A stretch of 64,000 nucleotides of DNA from the NCBI GenBank assembly GCA_026874595.1, contig CM049316.1:32533339-32597338 (forward strand), given 5' to 3'. Of the stretch, positions 22,962-33,908 are shown piece after piece. The notes under the pieces are model-generated. The model had not been told where the DNA came from and searched no databases. It saw only the letters and a program-made list of their open reading frames with translations. Position 1 is the stretch's first letter, and every line of letters starts with the position of its first letter. The position numbers were made by a program, and so were the translations under genes. The stretch comes from Sipunculus nudus. Taxonomy: Eukaryota > Annelida > Sipuncula > Golfingiida > Sipunculidae.

Positions 22962-23349
22962 GCAAAGATAGGGGTATTAAATGGCACAAAAACAAGAAAA
23001 GGATAACAGGTGGGGCCACCAGTTTCTGGTACATGACAACACTATCTAAGATCTTCGGTCAAGTTGATTTTTGGATCAATCCGTGCAAGATTTCTTGAGA
23101 TATTAAAGAATTTGTGTGATTTTCCCCCAAATTGGACCTATTCAAGATCGAGGTCACTCTCCTAGTGAAGGTCATGACCCAAATTTTAAATAGGCTTTGT
23201 CCTTTCACCCATATCTATGCACCTGTCAAGTTTGATAAAGATCTGTTAAACATTTTTTGAGTTATTGCGTCCAAACAAAATCTCGGCGGCGGCGGAGACG
23301 GCGCAACCGTGCCTTAACCAAAGTATCTCCAGACTTTGTCTGGTGATAC
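22962..23349 (+). mobile_element. Family II 3' end with terminal hairpin
   Basis: This is the continuation of the monomer broken by the 2.3 kb element. It contains AGGTGGGGCCACC near 23010, then GGCGGCGGCGGAGACGG and the terminal hairpin 23323-23349. The hairpin arms are GTATCTCCAGAC and GTCTGGTGATAC around a TTT loop, followed immediately by TAAAA. The hairpin arm is the inverted copy of the subterminal motif at the family II 5' ends. Confidence 0.75.
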
Positions 23350-23460
23350 TAAAATGGCCATAAGACCAACTGAAGCTTTTCACGACTCAATCAAAAATCA
23401 ACAAACTCAACCTATTCTTAAATGATTGATAGAACCATGTCCTAGGAAAATTCTTATAAA

Positions 23461-23788
23461 ACAAGTGACCCATGGGTCATGACCATCAGTCAAGTAGTAA
23501 ATGAGATATTGAAGTTTTTGTATGAAATTTTTTACTTTTCTGGGGGGTACTTTGGGGCCCCATAGCTCGAAGGATATGGGTAACAGAGACCTAATTTCTG
23601 GTTTGCAAGGAGATTTCTCATGGACCTCTCAAAATCCCAAGTTACAAGGTTCTAGATCCAGTGGTTAAGATTTGTGCCTGGTTAACGGACAGATGGACAG
23701 ACAGACAGACGGACAGACGGACGGACAGACGGACGACGGACAAAGAGTGAATGCTATAGCTCAGATGACTTTCAGTCAGCTGAGCTAA
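23461..23788 (+). mobile_element. Short family I element
   Basis: A family I 5' end (ACAAGTGACCCATGGGTCAT) is fused to a partial ~340 bp monomer (CTGGGGGGTACTTTGGGGCC). A GACA/GACG microsatellite (about 23690-23742) and the terminal hairpin at 23757-23787 follow (TAGCTCAG ... CTGAGCTA). Confidence 0.7.
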
Positions 23789-24197
23789 AAATTGAACCAT
23801 TTAACTTGACTGTTTCATCATAAACATTTTTAAGCTGAAAGAGGCTAGAATTATGAGGTTTTTGCCCATAAAAAGCAGGTCAATATAGGTAGCACCACAA
23901 AATCTGCAATTTCAAATATCAGTCATGTGACCAACATTTGCACAATACTAGCTTCTGTCATTTCTGAGATTACTATGTCAACTGGTATGCTTACTTGGTC
24001 AAATGACTAATTTCAAATTTGTGTAACTCCGCTAAAATTTTATTAAACACAAACCATTCAAACAAACTTGAGAGGGCTCACCTCTGGGATCATTTCTGTA
24101 AAATATTGAACAATCTGGCTGGACAAGTTACAAGAAGAAGACCTTTTAAGGTTTTTCAGCATTTTCCCTTTAAAATCTAAGTAAATACAGACAGCAA
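23789..24197 (+). repeat. Family III monomer remnant
   Basis: Degenerate family III sequence (AAATATTGAACAATCTGGCT, CCCTTTAAAATCTAAGTAAA) without its 3' end. It stops where a family I 5' end begins. Confidence 0.55.
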
Positions 24198-24380
24198 ACA
24201 AGTGACCCATAGGTCATAACGCTCAGCTGACTGGGAAGAGATTCGCAAAAGGAAATTTTATCATCAGAATGGTAGTATATACCCATTCAACTGAAGCATA
24301 AAACAGATTAACCAACAGGCCAAGATTTAGTCTGTATTTATATATCTCAAAAATAGAGAAAAAATGTGTAAACTTTAAAA

Positions 24381-25533
24381 ACTAGAATATGGGTAGCCGA
24401 CAAGTGACTACGTGTATCCGCCAAAATCAGAGTGGAACGGTTGAAGTGAGGCATGGATTGAGTGGCAAGGGGAAATAGAGTGAGGTATGTTGCATATTAG
24501 CATGCATGTCTGTAGCCTAAATGTGTATGTAGGTTGTGCCACCTACCACAAATCCAGAAAGCTGTCCAAGTTGTATACATATGCAAAATTTTAGGCAGAA
24601 AAGTCAAACCACTACATGTATATGAGTGATTTTAGCCGACGGCAGACAAACAGACAGACACTGTGCAAAATTGGTTGCAGGTGGCCCCTCCATTTTAGTG
24701 TATGATAAAGACCTATGTGAGATCTATACACATGCAAATTTTGGCCCAATCGTTCAAACGGTTCCCGAGATATGAGCTCGGATGTCTGCAGCATAAACTA
24801 GAATGTAGGTGGCACCACCTGTCATAAAATCAAGAAAGCTATCCAGTATGTATAAAACTGCAAAATTTTAGGCAGATATGTCAAACCACTGCCGAGATAT
24901 GAGTGACATTATCCCACTGCAGAAAACAGACAGACGCTGTGCTAAAATGGTTGCAAAAAGAGCTATGTGAGATGTATACACATGCAAAATTTTGGCCCAA
25001 TCGGTTAAACGGTTCCCGAGATATGAGCTTGCGTGTGATCAGCGTGAACGTGAATGTAGGTGGTGCCATCGGTCATAAAATCAAGAAAGCTATCCTGGAT
25101 GTATATGCATGCCGAATTTCAGGTGAATTAGTCAATTCACTGCAGAGACATGAGTGATTTTAACCCAAGGCAGATGAACAGATGGACACTGTGCAAACAT
25201 GGTTACAGGTGGCGCCACCATTTTTGTGTATGTTATAAAGCAATCCAAGGGCTACATTTGTATAAATTTTATTTCCTGATTGGTCAATCGGTTCCCGAGA
25301 TATGAGGGTTTATGTGTGGAAACAGACGCACAAATGGACGCTGGATAGAGGGGAAAGATCAGAGGTCATCACAAAATGGTTAGGCACTAGTTCACATGTG
25401 ACTCAATAATTGGTGTAAGTTTCAGAAAAATCATTCCATTTTTCTCAGAGGAGCTCTCTGGAAACAAACGTGGCAGCGGCGGAGGAACCCGGTCAAAAAC
25501 ATAGTATCTGCAAAACTTCGTTTTGGAGGATAC
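24381..25533 (+). mobile_element. Complete family IV element, 1153 bp
   Basis: It starts ACTAGAATATGGG, with the subterminal motif TGTATCCGCCAAAATC. It ends in a hairpin at 25504-25533 (GTATCTGCAAAAC, TTC loop, GTTTTGGAGGATAC). The 3' arm is the inverse of the subterminal 5' motif (12 of 13 bases). Inside are ~140 bp half-units, one with GGTGGCGCCACC at 25208. It lies within an A-tract of the family I array. Removing it restores the array sequence, with no target duplication apparent, as expected for rolling-circle insertion. Confidence 0.75.
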
Positions 25534-27148
25534 AAAAATACAGGTGGCTCCACCAGTCTGCAGAAACTAATAAAAACACTTAATGGTCAATATCCATGCA
25601 AAGAATCATGATGATCTCCGCATTAGTTGTTAAGATACTTCAGCTTTTGTATCAAATTGTCCATTATTCTGAGGGATACTTCAGAGACCTTTAGCTTGAA
25701 GGATATGGGTACACTAACAGAGACCTAATTTCAAGTTTCCACAGTCACTCTTCATGGGCCTCCTTGCATGACATGAATGAAGTTTCTAGGCCCAGTTGTT
25801 GCAATTTGTACCCTGTTGACAGATAACCACATCTTTAAAGGTCTCAAAAAAAGAGAAAAAAAATTTGTAAAAATTTGAAAAAAATAGAGATGGCGCACCC
25901 AGTCTGCAGAAACTGATGGAACAGCTCATGATCAATATGTATGCCAAAAATCATGACCATCAGTGCTGTAGTTTTTGAGATACTGCACTTTTTGTATTAA
26001 ATTTTCCATTATTCTGGGGGGTATTTTGGAGCCATACAGCCTAAAGAATATGGGTAACAGAGACCTAATTTCAGGTTTCCATGGAGAATTTTCATGGGTC
26101 TCCCTGTGTGTCAAGAATGAAGATTCTAGGTCCATGCAGTTTTTATGATTTGTGCCCTGTTAACAGATGTTCAAATCTTTCAAGGTCTCAAAAATAGAGA
26201 AAAAAAATTCATTAAAAAATCGAACGATACAGGTGGCGCCACCAGTCTGCAGGAAGTGATGACACATCCTATGATCAATAGTTATGCCACAAATCATGAC
26301 CATCAGTGATGTAGTTATTGAGATATTGAAGTTTTTGTATGAAATTTTTGACTACTCTGGGGGGTACTTTGGGGCCCCATAGCTCGAAGGATATGGTTAA
26401 CAGAGACCTAATTTCTGGTTTCCTAGGAGATTTTTCATGGACTTCTCAGTGTGTCAAGAATTAAGATTCTAGGTCCAGTCTTCACGATTTGTGCCTTGTT
26501 AACAGATGTTCACATTTTGAAAGGGCTCAAAAATAAAGAAAAAAATTCATAAAACATCTAACAATACAGGTGGCGCCACCAGTCTGCAGGAAGTGACGGA
26601 ACATCTCATAATCAATATGTATGCCAAAAATCATGACCATCAGTCAAGTATTTAATGAGATATTGAAGTTTTTGTATGAATTTTTTACTTTTCTGGGGGG
26701 TACTTTGGGGCCCCATAGCTCGAAGGATATGGGTAACAGAGACCTAATTTCTGGTTTGCATGGAGACTTTTTATAGGTCTCTCAGTGCGTCGAGAATGAA
26801 GATTCTAGGAACAGATATTCACATTTTTAAAGGTATCAAAAATAGAGAAAAAAATTCGTAAAAAATAAAAAATACAGGTGGCGCCACCAGTCTTCAGGAA
26901 CTGATGGAACATCTCATGATCAATATGTATGCCAAAAATCATGACCATCAGTAAAGAAGGTAATGAGATATTGAAGTTTTTGTATGAATTTTTTTACTTT
27001 TCTGGGGGGTACTTTGGGGCCCCATAGCTCGAAGGATATGGGTAACAGAGACCTAATTTCTGGTTTCCAAGGAGATTTTTCATTGTCCTCTCAGAATCCC
27101 AAGTTACAATGTTCTAGGTCCAGCGGTTATGATTTGTGCCTGGTTAAC

Positions 27149-27150
27149 GG

Positions 27151-27188
<38 letters not shown>

Positions 27189-27190
27189 GA
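27149..27190. repeat. (GACA)n microsatellite
   Basis: GACGGACAGACAGACA and further GACA repeats, ending in CGACAGAC. It directly precedes the family I hairpin, as at 23.7, 37.9, 38.8 and 51.1 kb. Confidence 0.9.
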
Positions 27191-27242
27191 CAGACAAAGA
27201 GTGATCGCTATAGCTCAGATGACTTTCAGACAGCTGAGCTAA

Positions 27243-27900
27243 AAATAAGCTGAATCCCACAACATTTGATAGGTGACAGATAATTGCATAAAATCTGGGG
27301 ATGGTAGCTCCTGCTATTCCTGAGAAATTATGAGTTAATGTACAGATGATATTTATAATCATGAATCAACATTTTTTAAAAGCTTTTAAAAAACATTCTT
27401 GTCAATATTTACCTTAGATAACCTGAAATCTACATGTCTAGAGGCATGATGTAACGGATACTGATAAACAGGTGCCAGGCTAGATGTATCAGCTTCACAC
27501 AGCAAACATTTATGGTAAAATTACTCAATTCAATCTTAATAATTCAGCCATAATTTGTTCTTTGGAACCATAAACTTCCTGTAACTCTGTCAAAAAACAC
27601 CAAACTTGAACCATTCCAACAAACTTGTGAGGGATTGTTCCAGGAGTAATTTCTGTGAAATATTGGACAATTTGGCTAAACAGTTTTGGAGAAGAAGATT
27701 TTTAAAGCTTTTTGAGCTTTTACCCTGTAAAATCTAAGAAAATGCAGTTAGCCAAAAAATAAGCAAAATCTGACAGAGTTTTTTAAATTACTAATTTTTT
27801 GCATAAAATTTCGTGATGCTATCTCTTGCCATTTACAAGATAGAATGGTACAGATGAAGGACGATGGCAGACGGATGATGCCACACCATCGCATAAGGTT
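27243..27900 (+). repeat. Family III units with 3' end
   Basis: It starts with a block shared with 12.66-12.76 kb (AAGCTGAATCCCACAACATY) and ends at about 27905 with GACGGATGATGCCACACCAT, GCATAAGGTTTG and CTAAAA. There is no coding signal. Confidence 0.6.
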
Positions 27901-28074
27901 TGCTAAAAATGGACCTATTCAAGGTCCTCTTACCAATATCTATACAAATATAAAGTTTGAAAAAGATCAGTGAAATATTTTTTGAGTTATCTCGCTCACA
28001 AGATTTTTCTGTGATGGCGGTGGTGGTGGGACCGTCATGAAACCATATAGTATCCTGACTTTGTCCGGGGATAC
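27901..28074 (+). mobile_element. Family II 3' fragment with terminal hairpin
   Basis: A truncated copy containing CCTATTCAAGGTC and the (TGG)n stretch, ending in a hairpin at 28050-28074: GTATCCTGAC, TTT loop, GTCCGGGGATAC. The stem bases differ from the copy at 23323 but mostly still pair. Confidence 0.65.
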
Positions 28075-28104
28075 AACTAGACATCAGCATTATGAGCAAT
28101 GCAA

Positions 28105-28395
28105 GCCTCCGCTATGTGAAGGGTCCCTATTTGGGATGCTCCCCGAAGCATGTTTGTATTCAATTATTCTGACCATATTCTCATTTTTTTTAACAAGTGA
28201 CTGTACATTTTTGAATATTCATTGCTGATGTTCCTGAATCCGGATCATGTTCCAGATCCACACCTATGTCACACTGTTTCTTCACTGGCCCATTCCTGAA
28301 ATGCCATTAAAATTTCATGAGATTCTAATCATGATTGCATGAATAATATTTTGAAGAAACACACATACACACACAAACAAAAATGGATGAATGCA
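28105..28395 (+). mobile_element. Probable RTE-like LINE 3' tail fragment
   Basis: It contains GAATCCGGATCATGTTCCAG, AAATTTCATGAGATTC, a TGATTGCATGAATA motif and an (ACAC/AAAC) tail. This is the usual layout of RTE-type 3' ends. A related copy lies at 60305-60680. No reverse transcriptase is present. Assignment rests on motif order only. Confidence 0.45.
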
Positions 28396-28398
28396 TAC

Positions 28399-28593
28399 CT
28401 TTCTGGCAGAGGCAATAGCTGTTTGATTTGAAATGGATTTCCACTTTATTAATATCTGTTCCTTTGCTTGAAGGAAGTTGGAAGCCCTCATTATGAAAAT
28501 TACACTCATTTTGCAAGAGTAAACATTTGTCCATTTCACATCTTTACAATATTGCCAAAGCATGCTGCTCAAGTCCAAATCGGGAAATGTTGG
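28399..28593 (-). CDS. Candidate internal exon, unrecognised protein
   Basis: A 195 bp open stretch lies between a possible acceptor (GTATTCAG, 28594) and a good donor (AGAAAG|GTATGC, 28398). It encodes exactly 65 codons in phase 0, including TFPDLDLSSMLWQYCKDVKW and AKEQILIKWKSISNQTAIA. Composition is protein-like, but I do not recognise the family. The pyrimidine tract before the acceptor is poor. It may belong with the candidate exon at 29227-29425. Confidence 0.3.
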
Positions 28594-29226
28594 CTGAATA
28601 CTTGCTTCCAAAATTTTGTACCCATTTCAGCCATACCTCCAGGTCAAGCAAATGTATTCCAAATCTCATTATATTATCATATAACCTAATTTCCTATGAA
28701 AAAAAATTTTAATATAGATTTTACATAAAATGAGCCCAGTTCCTGCAGGAAAAACATTTTTACTATCTATTTTTCCTAAAAAAAACATGAGGTTGTGTGA
28801 TTTGTTCAAAAACTATTGGCATATCTATGAGCACTGTCAACTCGGCAGTGATGTCACACACTGGGAAATCCCCTGTGACTAAACATTCTAGATCTCAGTA
28901 AAAGCACAGTATTTCTGCCACTGTCAGCCCCAAATTTACAGGAGAGAATAAAACAACATACATTAATAGATCTGAGTTGTTGATAAAATTCATTCCATGA
29001 TGTCACATGTGTAAGAGCAGATCAAATCAGGACAAAGTCTGGGATCTTGATGAAATCCTCCATTCGCACAACAAACACACATGGAATATGTTTACTCAAT
29101 CTCCAATGGTTCTTCTGGTCCTAGTGTCAGAGAGTGAAACAGACATCACAGTGGGCACAGAATAACTGTCCTTGTGAAGCCTTAAGTTGACTTACTAACA
29201 CAAAGAGGAAGTGGGGTTGTATATAC

Positions 29227-29425
29227 CTGGAATCGGAAAGGGAGGCCAGAGCCACTGAAGTGTGACCAGCAGAGTCACATGCCTCTCAATTTCATGCCTG
29301 AATGAGTCCAAATCAACTTGCTTTGAGCTGGCTTCAATGGTCTGGGGCAAAGTACTGGATTTGATCCATGCTGTGTGTTTAAATCTCAGCAGATGTTTAT
29401 CAATTATGTCACACAAAATTGGTCA
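29227..29425 (-). CDS. Candidate exon, unrecognised protein
   Basis: An open minus-strand stretch ends CCGATTCCAG|GTATAT, a plausible donor. It encodes DKHLLRFKHTAWIKSSTLPQ and later FRHEIERHVTLLVTLQWLW. The left limit is not fixed. Its end phase (1) does not match the start phase (0) of the 28399-28593 candidate, so either an exon between them is missing or one call is wrong. Confidence 0.28.
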
Positions 29426-29610
29426 AGAAATTAAAGCTGCACATTTTCCTGCCTTTGAAAATAACTTGTGAATTCTGGCTTCCTCCGTGTACATATATTC
29501 ATGATCTAAGGGTAATTCTGGTTATGAAAAGTTCTTACAATGCCTCTGTGAAGGATGTGTGAACTTGTTTATCAACAGCAGAGGTAGAAAGGTAACATGT
29601 TGCATAACGT

Positions 29611-29975
29611 CATTTGCAAAGCTCTGGCTTATCTGAGTTGCCACCAGATGCCCTTGTTGAATTAGTTTTGCTTATTTTGAGACAGGGTTGGCAATTTCTT
29701 CTGAGGGGCTGTGTCTTCCTTGGAAACTTCCGGCTTGGAAGAAATAGCTTCCTCCATTTCTTATGGAAGAAATTTTCAAATTTCATGTGAGAACGCCATT
29801 TGCAAAGCTCTGGCTTATCTAAGTTGCCGCCAGATGCCCTTGTTGAATTAGTTTTGCCTATTTTGGGGCAGGGTTGGCAATTTCTTCTGAGAGGCAGTTT
29901 CTTCCTTGGAAACTTATGGCTAGGAAGAAATAGCTTCGTCCATTTCTTAAGGAAGAAATTTTCAAATTAAATGTG
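29611..29975 (+). repeat. Two tandem copies of a 186 bp unit
   Basis: CATTTGCAAAGCTCTGGCTT begins at 29611 and again at 29797. The unit continues through GCCCTTGTTGAATTAGTTTT and GGAAGAAATTTTCAAATT, with few differences between copies. No coding evidence. Confidence 0.85.
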
Positions 29976-31075
29976 AGAATATAAAACTAATAAATTTTCA
30001 GCTTTATTTCTGCCTAAACATAATCTGTTCCATCTTATTTGCTAATATAAAGGTTTATTAATATAGAGTGTTATCTTAGAATGTATGATAATTAGTTTAC
30101 TTTAGTTAGACAATATGCCTCATGTAGTTTTGAGTTAGTCAGTTCATGTGACATAATCCAAAATCAATTGATACAGGTTTCAGTTCAGTGAATCATACAA
30201 TGCTTACAAGGTGATTACCTAAAAAAGTGCAGTTTTACTCCAGTTACCCCTGACTGCACAGAGATGCCGGGTTTGGGGAAGCCATGTCATAATTAATAGG
30301 GTTTCATCCACTATACTAATCAAATGGTCAAACTGCTCCTTGTTATAAGAGATTATTACCCAGCAGAGATAGGGTTTCTCATATTTTCTAGGTATTTTCT
30401 AGTTTTGGAATTCTCACAACAAGCTCAGGAATAGACTTGGTGTTTGCAGAGCTGCAAAATTGGTCTTACTATCGCAAGTTTTGTGGTAACTTAGATGTAG
30501 ATTACTGACAGGTACTGATTGTACTCCACTGTGATTAACAACAGAACTTACATGGTGAAATGCATTAATTTAAATGAGTGATAATTATAAGTTCAACTGG
30601 TGATCATTAATCAGTCACAGTTTAATATCACACAGGATTTTGTCATACACAAGCAAAATATTAATAGTGTTATATTTTGAAGGAAGTGCAGTTTGCATAC
30701 TATTATATTTTACATCAGTTAGTGAGTTAGTATGCAGCACTGCTTGCACCTTGGTAGCTATTAGCACCTGATCGGCCCTCTGATATTAGGACCAGATCAC
30801 TGAAGGCCCAAACTAATTCGTGTTTGTCACAGCAGCCATACACTTGACTGTTATGATATAAGATGAGAAAATCGGTTATATATCAATCTGTAATTATTTA
30901 TCAAACAAAAGTAACATTGCTGAGTGACACAAATTTGGTAAGAACTAGTTACAAATACAGAAAACTTCCTCTAACCCTCATTTGAATGCAGGTAGACATT
31001 TAAACAAGAATATTTTGTTAATTAACATGTCAATACATACTATGCAACAGTACATGCATACTTAAATATTTGAAA
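29976..31075. other. No gene recognised
   Basis: AT-rich sequence. No open frame or repeat stands out. Confidence 0.4.
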
Positions 31076-31935
31076 TACAAATCCATCAGCTGCAATTTGG
31101 CCATACTATGGCCAAGATGGCTGCCAAATTAGAAAATGTCAATAACTTGAGTTAAAATGTCCCAAGAAAGCATTGCAAGTACTCTAATATTATGTTTTTT
31201 GGACTGAGCAATTCAATTTTTGAGGTTCCAACCCTTTCCAGGTACTCATTAGCTGGTTTTTATCAAGAATTTGGTAATATTCCCATTAGTCCAACAGTTC
31301 AGCTGTATACTGAGAAGAATTGAAATGAAAAGCTGGAAAGAAGAATGAAACTTCGCATAACAATTTTACAGACCATACTCTATATGTTCAGATATGGGGC
31401 CAAGCGGAATTCACAATATCATGCTAAAACTCCAAGATGGCGGCCAAGATGGCCACTGAAACATAGAATACCAATATAGTCGGTTATATTTGTCCTTGAA
31501 TGCATTCCATGTGCACTGTTTCTATGTTATTAGGATCAAAAAATTTATTCATAAGGGTTCCAGGTCTGTATCATGCATGTGTGAATGAAGTCTGATTTTG
31601 TTGGTATTGAAATTGTGCTAAAATTACCCTTTTTTACCAGCACATCAAACGGTAAAACCTATTTGTTGATTACCCTGTCAAAATTTAATATATTTGTTAA
31701 TTTTAAGTATTTGAACACTATGTCTCTTTCAATGTAATGAAAAGGACAGTCGATTGGAAAAACGATCTGCTTTCTTCACTGGCGACCAAGTTTCTGTCCC
31801 CGATGTTGCTTAAGAGTGGATTGTTGTGGTCCATACAGATTCGGTTGTTTTCTTCATGTCCTCTGATTCCATCCACCACTTCACCATCCGAGCCACGCAA
31901 AGTGCCTTGTAGTAGTTATTTTAACCAGTAGTACC
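31076..31935 (-). repeat. Diverged duplicated segment, inverted partner of 39127-40190
   Basis: On the minus strand, the stretch 31935-31730 (AACTACTACAAGGCACTTTG, then GTGGCTCGGATGGTG, ending TTACATTGAAAG) matches 39150-39362. The stretch around 31560-31500 (AACCCTTATGAATAAATTTT, GTGCACATGGAATGCATTC) matches 39865-39935. CCATCTTGGCCGCCATCTTGG-like repeats occur in both. A degenerate peptide NYYKALCVARMV corresponds to NYYYKPLSMARMV in the partner, so both may be relics of one coding sequence. Neither is an intact gene. Confidence 0.5.
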
Positions 31936-32234
31936 ATCAAGGTAAAAGAAATGTTATTTGTTTATAAGTTGTGGCTCTTTTGCCTTGAGGTTACGGTGCA
32001 GCTTTAAGACTCTTTGCTTGCATGAAGACAGAATCAGTACATATTTAGCGGCTCACCACATTATGCTGTATGCTATGCTTTCTTTTAAAGTGATAGATTT
32101 AGGCCTGTTGGTATCACTTTCTACTGAATGAGAATAAATTTATCCGTATAAAAAAAGATGGTATGTTGTTAGAAAGAAGTCATAACCTATCGTTAAGACA
32201 TTAGAGAAAATCCCATGGTTTGTGGCTAGATTTC
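31936..32234. other. No gene recognised
   Basis: Sequence without exon or repeat features that I can support. Confidence 0.35.
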
Positions 32235-32326
32235 ATCATTATGCCATTGCGACAACGACAGGGTTTGAACCGGGGACTTACAAACACGTCCTTAACCACG
32301 AGGCAACGTTCTAACCCCGTATATGC
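32235..32326 (-). mobile_element. tRNA-derived SINE fragment
   Basis: On the minus strand the order is GTTGCCTCGTGGTTAAGGAC (A-box-like TGGTTAAGG) then CCCGGTTCAAACCC (good B-box). This is the usual head of tRNA-related SINEs. The A-B spacing is short and no cloverleaf with a closed acceptor stem can be drawn, so this is not a functional tRNA gene. Confidence 0.6.
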
Positions 32327-33908
32327 TTTCTTTGTACTGTGGTGATGGTGCATGACAGAATCTGGACACTTGTAGACACTTGTGCAGTTTGCTGTTTACC
32401 TTCTACACTGATAATCTGGTTTATGATCCTTACTAATAAGCTATCTTTACATTTCCAAGTGATGTCTTAAAATACTTCGTTTGTTTACATAATGCACACC
32501 TTTAATAAATATAATGATAATTAGAAATAATAAATATTTGCTTCATTTATTGAAATGATTTACCTTCATGTGCACAGAGTGCAAGATTGTAGGTCGGACT
32601 GAACTTTGCACATAAGATAAAAAGAACCGATAGTAAGTTGGAATTGTGGGTATTTTACTAGTCCTGCAAAATATAAAAGAAAATATTCAGGCAGCTTTAT
32701 AAAATTTGCTGGCAATATTACAAAAAAAAATAATGTAATAAAATGTTCTGTTCAGAAATAATATTCAGAAGTAGTCTATCCTCATTGATATATGTTCACT
32801 AGATGAAGTGAATGGTATGAAATACAAGTTTTCCAAGCATTCTGCATTTGGGCATAAAACTGACATAAAGGGAAAGTACAAAGGTTGCCAGAGCTCAGAA
32901 ACTGAAAGCATAGCAAAGTTACAATCACCAATCAAGTCGTCAGAACTCAAACCAAACTTTGTACTGAAGTTTTAGGAAATCAAGTTAATGAAGAAAGAAT
33001 GCATGTCTGGAACCTGAGGGTGCATTATATTTTTCAACCTTGTTTTGTGAATTAGACTTTCTATCTTCCGTCTTGCTGTACCATTTTCTTAGCATCCATC
33101 CATGAAAGATCAGCTAGCTTGAACCTGGCAGCACCGACTCATACATGTGGTGAATATTTCTAACAATATATGCGTGTACTACATAAATCTACAAATGTGC
33201 ATAATGTCAGCAAATGAAAGTATTTTATTGACACCAACGCATTATGCGAAGTGAATTTTAATGGCAACTCATTGGGAAGGAACAAGTTTTATATCACAAA
33301 AATTGAATCACAGCAAATGGCAGTGATACTTTACTGACACATGTGTCGGTTCTTTCCTAAGATCATGCAGTCTTAAGTCTGTATCGTCCCCATATCACAA
33401 AATAAGTAATCTGCATGAGTGTTATTTCATGCATTCATCACCCTAGTACAAAGGCAGTGTACAGCAACATGCTGCGCACCTCTAATGTGTGTGGATTCTG
33501 TTTTCTTGCCAACATACAGTCTGAAAGCCATCACTTCATTGCAAAAGAAGCTTAGAATCCATACAGCAAACAGGTGTGAGCTTCTACATAAGCGCGTGTC
33601 TTGTCATGCGCGCATGTACTCTAAATTCATTATAAATAAAAGTCTTTCCTTTTAAACAGACATGGTGTTCAAATACTTTTAACTAGAACATGTAAATTAA
33701 ATTTAAGCAGAACTATTTGATTTTTAATTGCACTAATCAAGATTTACATGAATGTTAATTTGATGGTAAAATTAAATATCATGTTTGTAGATTTTCGAAA
33801 ACCCTGCCTATTCTTCACTGATACTAGACAGGATACCTAAGTTTCTTTCATCCCTTACCTCGGCAAAGCAGTTAATACATTTGTTAGCATGCAAATAAAG
33901 GGATTTCA
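32327..33908. other. No gene; diverged direct similarity to 38.9-39.7 kb at its end
   Basis: At 33580-33630 (GTGAGCTTC, ATGCGCGCATG) and 33880-33900 (TTTGTTAGCATGCAAATAAA) the sequence matches 38990-39060 and 39617-39640 in the same orientation. No convincing coding sequence. Confidence 0.4.

Larger units (their letters stand above)
24198..27242 (+). mobile_element. Family I element with five ~340 bp monomers, interrupted by a family IV element
   Basis: The 5' end ACAAGTGACCCATAGGTCAT and CGCTCAGCTGA lie at 24198-24230, and the terminal hairpin at 27211-27241. The array has unit starts near 25548, 25893, 26233, 26571 and 26877. Units open with ACAGGTGGCGCCACCAGTCT (diverged in the first two) and contain CCCCATAGCTCGAAGGATAT. 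(GACA)n at 27149-27190 precedes the hairpin. The family IV element at 24381-25533 sits just before the first monomer. Confidence 0.75.

Noticed and set aside
14740-27242. CRISPR-like regularly spaced repeats
   Set aside because: Units are 140-340 bp tandem monomers inside eukaryotic mobile elements. There are no short repeats with uniform unique spacers and no cas genes.
32235-32326. Functional tRNA gene
   Set aside because: A- and B-box-like motifs are present, but spacing is short and acceptor and anticodon stems cannot be formed. A SINE head is more likely.
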